This document shows positions 54,093-64,000 of a stretch of 64,000 bases of DNA, piece after piece. Positions within the stretch are counted from its first letter, which is position 1, and every line of letters begins with the position of its first letter. A program made the position numbers and the translations under genes. Below the pieces are notes generated by a model. That model searched no databases, was not told the origin of the DNA, and saw only the letters and a list, made by a program, of their open reading frames with translations. This DNA is from Orychophragmus violaceus (Eukaryota > Streptophyta > Magnoliopsida > Brassicales > Brassicaceae): positions 38,725,789 to 38,789,788 of the forward strand of contig CM058239.1 of NCBI GenBank assembly GCA_030180135.1, in the 5' to 3' direction.

Positions 54093-54506
54093 GAAAAGTA
54101 GAACGCGTCCGACTAACTCTTTATATAAAAAGACGCATGTATCCCTATCATTTATAACCTGCAATTTAATGTGCAATAGAGTTTACAAAAATTAATAGAA
54201 TCTTTTATTTAGATTGCAGAAATTTAAAATTTAAAAATTTATGTGGATTGCATTTTTGTGGCAAATAAAAAGGAAAAATTATAACGTTATTCCGATCTAT
54301 AACCTACTAATGTGAAAATAGAATGCGTATGGCTAACTTTTTATATAAAAAACGCATGCATCCCTATTATTTATAACCTGCAATTTAATGATTAATCTAA
54401 TCTTTTTATTTAGATTGCGGAAATTTAAAATTTAAAAATTTAGGTGGATGGCATTTTTTGTGGCAAATAAAAAGGAAAAAATTATAACGTCATTCCGATC
54501 TATAAC
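54093..54506. repeat. tandem duplication, two copies of about 200 bp
   Basis: Copies 54093-54303 and 54314-54506 (offset 221 bp) share TTTATAACCTGCAATTTAATG, GTGGCAAATAAAAAGGAAAA and the end TCCGATCTATAAC. Confidence 0.8.
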
Positions 54507-55271
54507 TGACCTCTTCTCTATTAATTTAATATTTTATTTTATCTCTTCATCAAAAAACCCGAAAATCAGACCAACAGTCGTATTCATTAGACCTAACGAT
54601 TCACAGTTTTGGAGGCATTTAGTGCTTACCATTCCTAGACACCGCCTAAAATTATTGGACAAGTAGTTTAGTTTTAAAATTTTGAGGACTGTCACATTAT
54701 TTACCATCCAAATTTTATGTAATTTGTTAGTGGGGTTGGTATACTACTTTCCCCTTGCATTTTTCCTCTTTCATCATCAAACCATAATTTCTTCGCAATT
54801 CCATGTTACCTTTCTCCAAGCCTTCATAATCAATACAGAATAACATTTGTTCCCCATGTCTTGTTTGTTAAAACTTTTACCACTCTGCAGTTGTTACCAT
54901 GTTTGGGAGGTAAATCCGAATCAACTGTTGTTACACGGTAACTGTAATCACTTGCATGTCTTCTACTCCTAGTTCCACCTCCTCTTATTGGTGTGAGTGA
55001 GTACCATTATACCAGCAAATGTCATTACAAAACATGTCAAAATGTCCGCTTTCCTTTATTTACTCATTAATATTGTTATATTTACCCACTATTCCTGTTA
55101 TTTCTGTTTGCATTAACATTTAGCTGTGTTACATTCATATTCAACATTGCTAGAGTTACTGTTGATCTTTCTTCCCTTACACAAAGAGTGTCATTTTCTA
55201 ATTTTAATATTTTTTTTGGACAAAATATGCCCTTCCAACGTCAAATAAAATAATCAAATACTAAAATCAAT
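54507..55271. other. AT-rich spacer, no gene seen
   Basis: A 72-codon frame at 54448-54666 has no recognisable motif and overlaps the repeat; nothing else is supportable. Confidence 0.4.
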
Positions 55272-55273
55272 TA

Positions 55274-55512
55274 CTCCCTCCGTTTTACAATAAGTGTCGT
55301 TTTAGAGTTGTTTTCTCGTTCCAAAATAAGTGTCGTTTAAATTTTGTAATGTATCTTTTAACATAGATTACCGACATTAACCTCAATATTAACCAATGAA
55401 AAAAAGGATACCAAAAGTTAAATTATTTATTAAAGGTATAACAGAAAATTTAATATATTTCTTAATTTGTGCGAAAAATGTCAAAATAACACTTATTTTA
55501 AAACGGAGAGAG
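55274..55512. mobile_element. Stowaway-type MITE 1 (TA target)
   Basis: 239 bp. Ends CTCCCTCCGTTTTACAATAAG and, inverted, CTTATTTTAAAACGGAGAGAG, flanked by TA at 55272-55273 and 55513-55514. TIR sequence and TA duplication are those of Tc1/mariner Stowaway MITEs. Confidence 0.82.
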
Positions 55513-55597
55513 TATGATGAATTCTCAAAAGTCAATTGCACACCAAAGGTCATTTGCCGTAATTGGGATTACGTTTAGTTAATACTCTAATATTTTA

Positions 55598-55857
55598 CTC
55601 CCTCCGTTTTAAATTAGTTGACGTTTTAGATATTTTATTTTGTTTCAAATTAGATGACGTTTTCAAATTCCAATGCAAAATTTATTAACTTTTTATGTTT
55701 TATAACCGTTTGTATTCTGCATTTTATTTTTTGATTGGTTGAATTATGTTTAGGTAAGTTAATTAATGATGTTTTATTTTGAAAAAGTAAAAAATTAAAT
55801 GTTTTCTTAATTTGTGTGCTAATACCTAAAACGTCAAGTAATAAAAAACGGAGGGAG
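55598..55857. mobile_element. Stowaway-type MITE 2 (TA target)
   Basis: 260 bp. Ends CTCCCTCCGTTTTAAATTAG and, inverted, AAAAACGGAGGGAG, flanked by TA at 55596-55597 and 55858-55859. Only 85 bp from MITE 1, with the same first 12 bases but a different subterminal region (TTGACGTTTTAG vs GTGTCGTTTTAG). Confidence 0.82.
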
Positions 55858-55859
55858 TA

Positions 55860-57147
55860 TTATTTTATTTATTTTGTAAATTGAATTTGATATATATTTT
55901 TTCAAGATCACTTTTATTTATTATGAACTCAAATATGACCATTTACCTCTATTTTTTCTATTGTTTTCTAACGTTTGTTAAAGCATAAAAAATTAACAAA
56001 TAATTTTCCTTCCAAAAGTTATTCCGATCGTAGCTTTGATATCTAAGTGCATTTAATTATGATAATGACTCAATAAAGGAGAATTGTAAGAGTTTTGGTG
56101 TTTCATTATTGTTGATAACATATTAATTATATTAAAATAATTTGAAACAGATAATTGTAATTATAACAACAGTTTAGTGGTATAAAAAGTTTTTTTTTGT
56201 TTGTTTTTTTTTAAATTTGAATGAAAAATGTCAAAGTAATATTCTTTATAAGACATAGAAAGTATAAGTTTGGGCAACAGTCCTACTTAATAATTTCAAA
56301 AAAAATATACAGTATAAACATTTTATACACTTTCAAAAATATTACATCATCAATAGATATATTTGATTCAATCCTATTATAAATGATGATTTATTTTTGA
56401 ATTTTGAATTTTCACCACGGCTTCACGATGGCAGTTTTCCTCACAACCCACATTCACGATGAACAATTGTATATGCACCAAATCATTTTGGATATCTTTA
56501 CCTCTGATTCACGAGACCGAGACGGGGCGGCTATACGTACAACACGTTGAAACCTCTGATATGACTTACAAATTTAATCGAATCGAACTTCAGTCGTAGT
56601 GTAGAAGCATTTAGTTATTGATCACTAGGCCAAGTTGCTTCTACAAAAACATAACATTAGAACACACTACTGGGAAGGTTCTTAACTAGAAACTCTACAT
56701 AAAAATAAATCAAAATTAGTTAAATAATATTTTTAAAAATATTAAAACTTAAGAACCTTTTCTCATTTGAGAAATCTTAAAAAAACACTCTTAGTCTTCA
56801 AAGCATTGACGTTTATTATGTTTTGATTGATGTTCATAGTTTTTTTTTTATAAAAACCAATTAATTTTTTATTAAATTTATTTATATAGTTTATAAATTA
56901 TTATTATTACTATTTTTTACAAATCAGATAATAAAATTATATATATCATAAGTTCTTTTGTATAAGTTTAAATTATAATGATAATTTAATATAAATTAAA
57001 ATTAACTTAAATGTTATTAATGTAATCATATAATATTAGAAGAAAATATAAATTAAAATATATAATTTTGATAAATAACATATAATTATTTATAAAGTAT
57101 TAAATATTAATAGTATATTAATACTATATTAATAAAGTATTCATTAG

Positions 57148-57182
<35 letters not shown>

Positions 57183-57328
57183 CAATAAAAATATAATTTT
57201 ATATTGTTTTCAAATTATATTTAAATTAAAATATTAATATCTTATTAATGAAAACTCATAGAGTATTTTATCAATGAATATGCTTTTAAGATTTAAATAG
57301 TAACAGTGGTTGTATTGGATTAATTTAG
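55860..57328. other. AT-rich spacer, no gene seen
   Basis: Includes a (TA)n microsatellite at 57151-57179. No coding sequence or element boundary identified. Confidence 0.45.
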
Positions 57329-57362
57329 AATAGATTTTGATCCGCGCTAAAGAAGCGCGGAT
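57329..57362 (-). mobile_element. Helitron-type 3' terminus (minus strand)
   Basis: A near-perfect hairpin (ATCCGCGC...GCGCGGAT, 57340-57362) is followed on the minus strand about 8 nt on by CTATT, a degenerate CTRRT. The flank TCAAAATCT also matches the arrangement at 2215-2244, so both may be the same Helitron family. The element would extend to the right. Confidence 0.5.
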
Positions 57363-57589
57363 TTATATTTTTTAAAATATGTTTATCTTAAATTTATATT
57401 TTATAAAATAAATTTAATAATTATTTATTCCAATATATATTAAGTGAAAATATGATGATATGGTGCTAAATGTGAGATTTTTTCTTCTTGATATTGTTTT
57501 TTTTTTTTTTAGTATTCATGGCTAATTGTTATTTTTAGTATTTACTTAGCTAACATTATTATTGTAAAAATGTTTGTGTATTTTATTTG

Positions 57590-57883
57590 ATAATTTTTTT
57601 AAAAGTTAATTTTAACTTAGTTCAACCCATTATTTCATTACTAAAACCTAAAAAGTTGCTAAAATCAATTGATAATTGAAATCGGTTAACTTTTTTTTAA
57701 CTCTTCTTAAGTTATATTTTTAGCCCGTCTTAAGTTATGTTTTATTTGATAGATTTTTATTTAAGTTAATTATAACTTATTTCAACCCATTATTTCATTT
57801 ATAATGTTGCTAAAATCAATATTATTTGTATAGAATGTAATTTTAGTAATATATGATGTTATATTTGATATGCTAGGTTTCGA

Positions 57884-57934
<51 letters not shown>

Positions 57935-58711
57935 CAATTTTTTTCAAATAGTATGGTTTTAACATGTGAATATGAATTTATTTTTAACCCGTCTTCTAGT
58001 AGTCAAACTTTGTTTTAATAGTATGGATAATTTAAATCGTTTAATTTTGTATTTAAGTTAATTTTAACTTAGTTCTTAGCTAACCTTAATGTTACTTTTA
58101 GTAGATATTTAGCTAACTTTATTGCTGTAAAAAAGTTTGTGTATTTTATTTGATAATTTTTTTATTTAAGTTAATTTTAACTTAGTTCAGTCTATTATTT
58201 CATTGCTAAAAGCGTAAAAAGTTGCTAAAATCAATTGATAATTGAAAATGGGTTAACTTTTTAACCCGTCTTAAGTTATATTTTTAACCTGTCTTAAGTT
58301 ATATTTTATTATATATATTTTTATTTAAGTTAATCCTAACTTATTTCAACCCATTATTTCATTGCTGAAAAGTTGCTAAAATCAATAATCTTTGTATAGA
58401 ATATAATTTTAGTAATATATGATGTTCTATTTGATCTGCTAGGTTTTTGATTTAATTATATATATGTAACAATTTGTTTCAAGTGTATGATTTTAACATG
58501 TGAATATGAATTTATTTTTAACCATTTTCTAGTAGCCAAACTTTGTTTTTAATAATATGAATAATTGAAATCGGTTAATTTTATATTTAAGTTAATTCTA
58601 ACTTATTTCAACCTGATATTTCATTACTAAAAAGTTTTTAAAATCAATATCTTTGTATAGAATGCAACCTTAGCAATATAAGTTTTTAAATTCGATATGT
58701 TAGATTTTTGA

Positions 58712-58763
<52 letters not shown>

Positions 58764-58770
58764 TTTGTTT
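57590..58770. repeat. about 560-bp composite tandem repeat with (TA)n
   Basis: The block AAGTTAATTTTAACTTAGTTCA...ATTTCATTGCTAAAA starts at about 57598 and recurs at about 58155. Its shorter partner (ATTTCAACCCATTATTTCA then GTATAGAATGTAATTTTAGT) starts at about 57757, 58320 and 58586. Each round ends in GATTTAATTATATATATA, followed in two of the three rounds by a long (TA)n tract (57890-57933, 58719-58759). Probably interior repeats of the Helitron-like element. Confidence 0.65.
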
Positions 58771-60486
58771 TAAATAGTATAATTTTAATACGTGAATATG
58801 AAGTTATTAAAAAATATTTTATAAAATATAGAATATATCAATTAAAATTGGTTAATTCAAATTTCTAAATTATCTTCCAAAGAACATAAATTTTTAGCAA
58901 TATTTTTATAATAAAAACAAATTAATCTATATTTCAATCATTCTTATAGTAGTCTAAATATTTTAAAAATTGATAAAACAAATTTTAAAAATTGTCATTG
59001 TGAAAAGATCAACTGTAATTAAACTCATGTAGTTACACTCATCATATCTTCCAATAATATAAATATTAAATTATTTTAATATTTTATTAAACTAAAAATA
59101 TACCAATTAAAATTATTTAATATATTTTTTACCCGTCTTCTAGTAGTTAAAATTTATTTTTAATAGTATAGATAATTAAAATCGGTTAATTTATTTTCAA
59201 TTTGTTTATGTTTTGTAATGGTCTAAATATAAAACTTTTCTTTTAATTTAATAGATAAAAATGTAATTAAAATTATTTTTAATAAATTTTAATAATAGAT
59301 ATGAATTCAGTAATTATTTTTTCTTAAATTAAGAAGTTAAATATTTTTCTAAACTTTTTCTATAATATATATATATATATTAATTAAAAATAAGATACTA
59401 AAAGATATTGTGCAAATTGTGAAAATATATTTTGAATAAAATCATAAATAGAGAATATTTATATTAAAATATAATTAAAATTCTTTTATAATAATTTAAT
59501 ATTAAATTCTAAATTAATATTTATTTTTAGTAAATTTAAAAATAAAATAAAAACTTTTTATAATATATATAATATATATTCTCTATTTTCGAAATATAAA
59601 TATATATTTTATAATTTCGAAATATAAATATATTTTACTATAAATATTATCTAATTTCAAAATATTTTTTTAATTTTGAATTAATATTTAAAATAAAAAG
59701 ATATTAAAGATATTATGAGTATATTTTTGAATAAATCATTAATTAGAGAATATTTAGTGTGACCCACATATAATTCAAAATCTAATACTTCTAAAATACT
59801 TTTAATGAAACCTAAAAATCTTTATTAAACGCAGTGGCATAATCCTAAATATAACACATGACTAAAAATTAGTTTCAAAAAAGTAACTTGTTTTAATAAT
59901 ATAGATGCATATCAAAACACTCTATTTTTGGGTGGATAATAATTTATTGTAAATTAAATTTATTTGTTTATAAAATAATCTAAATTTGTTATGCAACGGA
60001 CTATTATTTTTTATTTTGTTCATTCCACTTTAAATTAAATACTGAAAATAGTAAATAAAAACACCGTTGACCCTTAGTGGACTATTGTTGGAGTACTATT
60101 CACAATGTTAGTGGTAGAACTGTAGAAGTAGGTCATCTTTCCTAATGTTCCTAATGTTCCTGGGAACTTGCACTGTCTTAACCTTTTTCTCCTCTTTTAC
60201 ATGTTCCTCGGCAGTTGCGATTAACACCATTATTTGGACGTATGTATGTCGGTCAATAGTCGTGCTTTTCTAAAATAATAGTAGAAAGAAATAAATTACA
60301 GGCCATGTGACAGCCCAAAGCCGCATGGGCTCATCTTGCTAAAATGAAGCTTGCCCATAAATTACACGGCCCAACAACCAATCACTAGTGAATGGACAGT
60401 CCCCCATTTTACGAGTTGTTTGTATTTTGAGCACTTCTTCCTAGCCCAACTAATTATAAGAAAGGGAATTTCCGGCCCTATTCTAT
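58771..60486. other. AT-rich intergenic region, no gene seen
   Basis: Mostly AT-rich until about 60100, then mixed. No gene or defined element. CTAATGTTCC is repeated directly at about 60142-60161. Confidence 0.4.
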
Positions 60487-60500
60487 CACACACTTTAGGT

Positions 60501-61410
60501 TTTTTTTTTTTTTTTTTTCAACAGTGCCTTTTATTGGGCCAAGGCCGTAAATATTACAAGCAGGCCGAAGCCCAAAACAGAAAGTACAACGCATGCGAAA
60601 TGAAGCCCATGAGAAGCCCGCTGTCGAAGATAGGACTGCCACGTGGTGGACTCTCCGTGAAAGCGGACATGCAAAGAGACACGCGCCGGACATTGAAGCA
60701 TCGCCGGAGCGAGTCAGCGAACGTGGAGGAAGACGCCGCCAAGACTCGCCGGACCACCAATCTGTAGGAGCAAGGAACCGCCTGCCGGTCAATTGCTTCC
60801 CAGAGCCACCGTGAAATGAACCTGCATCAAAAGAGAAGCAACTACCATTAACTCCGTCGGAATCGACCAGCTGAAGGAGGCGCCGACGCCGAGTAGGTTA
60901 GAAACCCCGCAGGATCCACCGAGCGCTTGTCCTCTAAAGCAGGTGGCACGCCGGCGATATTAATCCCCAAAAAGGACGAGCCACAGCGAAGCCGGAGACA
61001 GAAACAGAGAATTCACGGCGAGAAAGAGGAAGGAGAAGCAAGACCGTCGCCAACGAGGCGTAGAGAACCGGAATTTCCGGTGGAATCCGATGAATCAGAA
61101 AGGATCAGCTAGACCAAGAAAAGACACCAGACTTATTGGAAGCAAATCCAAAAACAAAACCCGATCGGAAAACAACTTATTACAAATCAGAAGTCCAGTC
61201 ACAATCGGAAGAACAAGGAGGGGAAAAAAGATTTCAACTCCATAAGATAAGAAGATGAAAGGGAGAGAAAATCAGAAAAACCCCAATCGCAGGCTCGCCG
61301 GCCCTCTGAAAAATGGAATTGGAGAAGAGGGCTACGACGGCCATCCGAGAGAAGCTTCTCTCTAGAGAGAGAAATCCGAGAGAAGTTTTTTGTGTGTATT
61401 CGCTTTCTCA
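60501..61410 (-). mobile_element. Sadhu-like non-coding retroposon, minus strand, 14-bp TSD
   Basis: A 910-bp GC-richer segment has a T run of about 19 at its left end (60501-60519, a poly(A) tail on the minus strand). It is flanked by CACACACTTTAGGT at 60487-60500 and 61411-61424. An AATAAA-type signal (TTTTATTGGG on the plus strand, near 60530) precedes the tail. Frames on both strands (60478-60792, 60593-60814 and others) overlap and lack known domains. Length and structure match Sadhu. Confidence 0.78.
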
Positions 61411-61424
61411 CACACACTTTAGGT

Positions 61425-61979
61425 TAGGTCATCTAATTGGCATTATTAAGAAAAACTTAATTGGCTTTTAAGAATAGTCAAAGGGTATATGGAGGATATT
61501 TTGGGCAAGAAATCCAGCCATCACTGCAAAAACTTTTTTTCTTTTCTTTTTGCAAGTTTGTTTTTTTTTTTTTTTTAAATTTCGAGGTGGGTTTTATTAT
61601 TTATAAATATGTAATTTTTGTTACTGACATGAATCGTGTATTTTTTATTTAGAAAATTTAATTGCCTAAGAAAAACAAAAAAGTTTTCATTGGCTGAAAC
61701 CCAACTAAAACATATGAGAGCGTTGTCGTTGGCGTCTAAAGAGACTCATGGGTCACGCAATAATTAGCTAATTTACCATTATATCCTTCAATTACGGGAA
61801 GGGTAATTACGGTAAATAATAAGAGGCGCTCGGTGGGAGTAGGTGTATGTAGCGATGATGCCAAAGTAGAGAGTAATAAGATTCGCATCAGATCCCGCCT
61901 TTCTCACTCTCTCGAATCCCAGATCTCTCTCTCTCTCTTCCATCCCGCGGAGTCTCCGAGATCACCACTTCTTCCAACC
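61425..61979 (+). promoter_or_regulatory. upstream region and 5' UTR of the aldolase gene
   Basis: A 38-bp CT-rich tract (61904-61941) lies just before the start codon, common in plant leaders of plastid-protein genes. AT-rich AATAATTAGC and GGTAAATAATAAGAGG segments (61760-61825) are candidate core promoter. The retroposon at 60501-61410 lies only about 0.55 kb upstream of the ATG. Confidence 0.45.
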
Positions 61980-63491
61980 ATGGCATCTGCAAGCTTCGTC
62001 AAGCTAAACGCTCTCTCTTCTCCATGGATCGGCCAGCGCTCCTTTGCGCACCCCTCTGCCTCTTCTACTCCTCGTGTCTCCTTCGCGATCCGCGCCAGTG
62101 CTTACTCCGACGAACTCGTTAAAACCGCCGTGAGTATCCTTACAATCTCCTTGTTAGACCGATCTCATGCAAAATTCCGCTATTATTAGTTTGGTTTTAC
62201 ACTCGATTCGAACTATCGCTCTCTTTAGCTACAAAGTCAAACGTTATGATCCTGATTCTGATTCTCGTAAATCTGTAAATAGAAAACTATTGCATCCCCT
62301 GGGAGAGGTATTTTGGCGATCGATGAGTCGAATGCGACTTGTGGGAAGAGATTAGCTTCTATTGGTTTGGATAACACCGAGGAGAACCGTCAGGCCTACA
62401 GGCAACTTCTGTTAACAACCCCTGGCCTTGGAGATTACATCTCTGGTGCCATTCTCTTCGAAGAGACGCTTTACCAGTCCACTAAAGACGGCAAGAAGTT
62501 TGTCGATGTCTTGCGCGATGCCAACATCGTCCCTGGCATCAAAGTTGACAAGGTTTTTACCTTCTTTTTTTTCACAACTACAAATTAGATCAATCATTTC
62601 ATTTGTGTTTCCTCCTCAACATTGACAATCAATCACCTTCTTATGTTTTCCTACAGGGCTTGTCTCCCCTTCCTGGCTCCAACGAAGAGTCTTGGTGCCA
62701 AGGCTTGGATGGATTGGCTTCACGTTCTGCTGAGTACTACAAGCAAGGCGCTCGTTTTGCCAAGTGGTATGTCATATCAATTGATTCGTTATGCTGATTC
62801 TTTTGGTTGATGGGTTTGATTATATGAGAAATGTGTATATGTCTTGTTCAGGAGGACAGTTGTGAGTGTTCCTTGCGGTCCTTCAGCACTAGCTGTCAAG
62901 GAAGCAGCGTGGGGTCTAGCCAGGTATGCATCTATCTCTCAGGACAATGGGCTTGTGCCTATAGTGGAGCCAGAGATTCTTCTGGACGGGGACCACCCGA
63001 TTGAGAGGACACTGGAGGTTGCAGAGAAAGTGTGGTCTGAGGTGTTCTTCTACTTGGCGCAAAACAACGTTATGTTTGAAGGCATACTGTTGAAGCCAAG
63101 CATGGTTACCCCAGGTGCTGAGCACAAGAACAAGGCCTCTCCCGAGACTGTCGCAGAGTACACGCTCACAATGCTCAAGAGAAGAGTTCCTCCGGCTGTT
63201 CCAGGGATCATGTTTCTGTCTGGAGGACAGTCTGAGGCGGAGGCCACACTGAACCTGAACGCCATGAACCAGAGCCCGAACCCGTGGCATGTGTCCTTCT
63301 CCTACGCACGTGCCCTGCAGAACTCTGTGCTCAGGACGTGGCAAGGGAAACCCGACAAGATCGAGGCCTCCCAGAAGGCTCTCTTGGTTAGGGCAAAGGC
63401 CAACTCGTTGGCTCAGCTCGGAAAATACTCAGCCGAGGGAGAGAACGAAGATGCCAAGAAAGGAATGTTCGTCAAGGGTTACACCTACTGA
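61980..63491 (+). CDS. FBA3: plastid fructose-1,6-bisphosphate aldolase, class I (four exons)
   Basis: Exons 61980-62129, 62283-62552, 62657-62766 and 62852-63491, all introns GT-AG, joined length 1170 nt (389 residues). The enzyme cleaves fructose-1,6-bisphosphate to dihydroxyacetone phosphate and glyceraldehyde-3-phosphate, and condenses sedoheptulose-1,7-bisphosphate in the Calvin cycle, in the plastid stroma. Residues 1 to about 45 form a Ser-rich transit peptide starting MASASFVKLNALSS. Class I landmarks: GRGILAIDESNATCGKRL, EETLYQSTKDGK, PGIKVDKG, the Schiff-base lysine in GILLKPSMVTPG (Lys258 here), PGIMFLSGGQSEAEATLNLN and the C-terminal GYTY with the catalytic Tyr. ATG 61980 is chosen because the transit peptide begins there; the frame is open upstream but within the CT-rich leader. 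No lesion. Closest to FBA3 (AT2G01140) by sequence memory and position. Confidence 0.95.
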
Positions 63492-63845
63492 TTTGTTTAA
63501 ATTTGGTCCCAACCTAAAGAGATCGTAATAATAAGGACCTTTTGTTGTCTCTTTTTAAAGTTTTTTTGGTTTTTTTTTGATCTATGTTCCATCCATGAGA
63601 ATGTATTTGAGAAACTTGAAAACAGCCTAATCTATATTTCCTCAAGATTTTAAACTTTAACTTGGTTAGTTGTTACAACAGCAAGTCCAGTCTATGCTCA
63701 AGTTTTGAGCAATTTCTTGTCCTGCATGTTAAGCTAGTGTTACTAGAATATCAATCTTCTAGTTGATCCATATTCTTCTCTTTTTTTTTTCCCTCTCCTT
63801 CCTTTGCAACCGGAATGTTTGTACGGGTGAAAGCATACTTATCAG
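63492..63845 (+). other. aldolase 3' UTR and intergenic spacer
   Basis: AT-rich with a T-rich run at 63553-63580; no coding frame until the helicase fragment. The true poly(A) site is not evident. Confidence 0.5.
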
Positions 63846-63984
63846 TTACTGTATAATTCATTTTGAGTCAACGCAGAGGTTAATATTTGAAGAAGTAAGA
63901 AAGATAGTTCTGGCCACTAATATCGCAGAAACAAGCATCACGATCAATGACGTTACATTTGTTATGGATTGTGGAAAGGCAAAG
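63846..63984 (+). pseudogene. DEAH-box RNA helicase fragment
   Basis: A single frame encodes QRLIFEEVRKIVLATNIAET followed by SITINDVTFVMDCGKAK, the helicase C-domain stretch with motif V of DEAH/RHA-type helicases (AT2G01130 family). Relatives have several extra residues (a PP-rich turn) between the Phe-Glu and Val-Arg-Lys parts, missing here, and the codon after GKAK is TAG where relatives have Glu. The preceding sequence is not coding and the window ends 16 nt later. A small truncated copy, or an eroded exon of the neighbour gene whose main body lies right of the window. Confidence 0.7.
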
Positions 63985-64000
63985 TAGACCTCCTATGATG

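Noticed and set aside
60351..60814. Overlapping frames on both strands near the aldolase
   Set aside because: They cross the poly(T) tail and TSD of a minus-strand retroposon, so they cannot be one conserved gene.

Overview
The window is plant nuclear DNA from a Brassicaceae species, apparently not Arabidopsis thaliana itself. Four host genes place it: the 3' exon of a BAT1-type amino-acid permease (1207-1581, +), tRNA-Asn(GTT) (1741-1814, -), a RHA2B-type RING-H2 E3 ligase (24049-24525, -) and a complete four-exon plastid fructose-bisphosphate aldolase of FBA3 type (61980-63491, +). A DEAH-helicase fragment follows at 63846-63984 (+). From memory this is the order of A. thaliana AT2G01170, 01160, 01150, 01140 and 01130, read in reverse. 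The window is therefore a conserved gene row stretched to more than 60 kb by mobile DNA. I assign no other host gene; the rest is mobile elements, their debris, and AT-rich spacer.

Layout. 1-1190: right end of an LTR-type element abutting the permease exon. 1815-2390: AT-rich spacer with a Helitron-type 3' terminus. 2390-12776: a minus-strand LINE pseudogene split by (i) a complete Ty1/copia element (2827-10164, +, TSD AAAAG, 682-bp LTRs with 4 differences) and (ii) a solo LTR of a related family (11552-12267, -, TSD ATTGC). 13617-20523: a second complete copia element (-, TSD AGTTG, 680-bp LTRs with 4 differences) whose pol is decayed and lacks RNase H. 20529-24048: unassigned spacer. 25101-28810: an older LTR element with no recognisable pol (-, TSD AAATG). 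30787-32049: a chimeric pseudogene joining ATG16 exons to a CIPK kinase and NAF region. 33130-34310: inverted GGAAGCG-rich arrays around another Helitron-type end. 34696-36042, 39638-40609 and 60501-61410: three poly(A)-tailed, non-coding, Sadhu-like retroposons with 14-17 bp TSDs. 36388-36912: a MITE carrying a second MITE of the same kind. 41604-54010: LINE pieces and a decayed Ty3 element split by an Athila-type element that lacks reverse transcriptase and integrase (45174-50989, TSD CGCCC). 54093-60100: tandem repeats, two TA-flanked Stowaway-type MITEs, (TA)n tracts and about 560-bp composite repeats.

The most unusual signal is a short module found 24 times. It consists of two 14-bp near-palindromes, consensus G-Y-R-TCGATCGA-Y-R-C, whose starts (and so centres) are 21 bp apart in 19 cases, 20 bp in three and 22 bp in two. 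It lies in the LTRs and leaders of both copia elements, in the solo LTR, in two fragments inserted in the pol remnant of the second copia element, and in the LTRs, leader, reading frame and 3' region of the unrelated Athila-type element. The fixed two-helical-turn spacing across unrelated retrotransposon lineages suggests a protein-binding or recombination module that elements acquire and keep.
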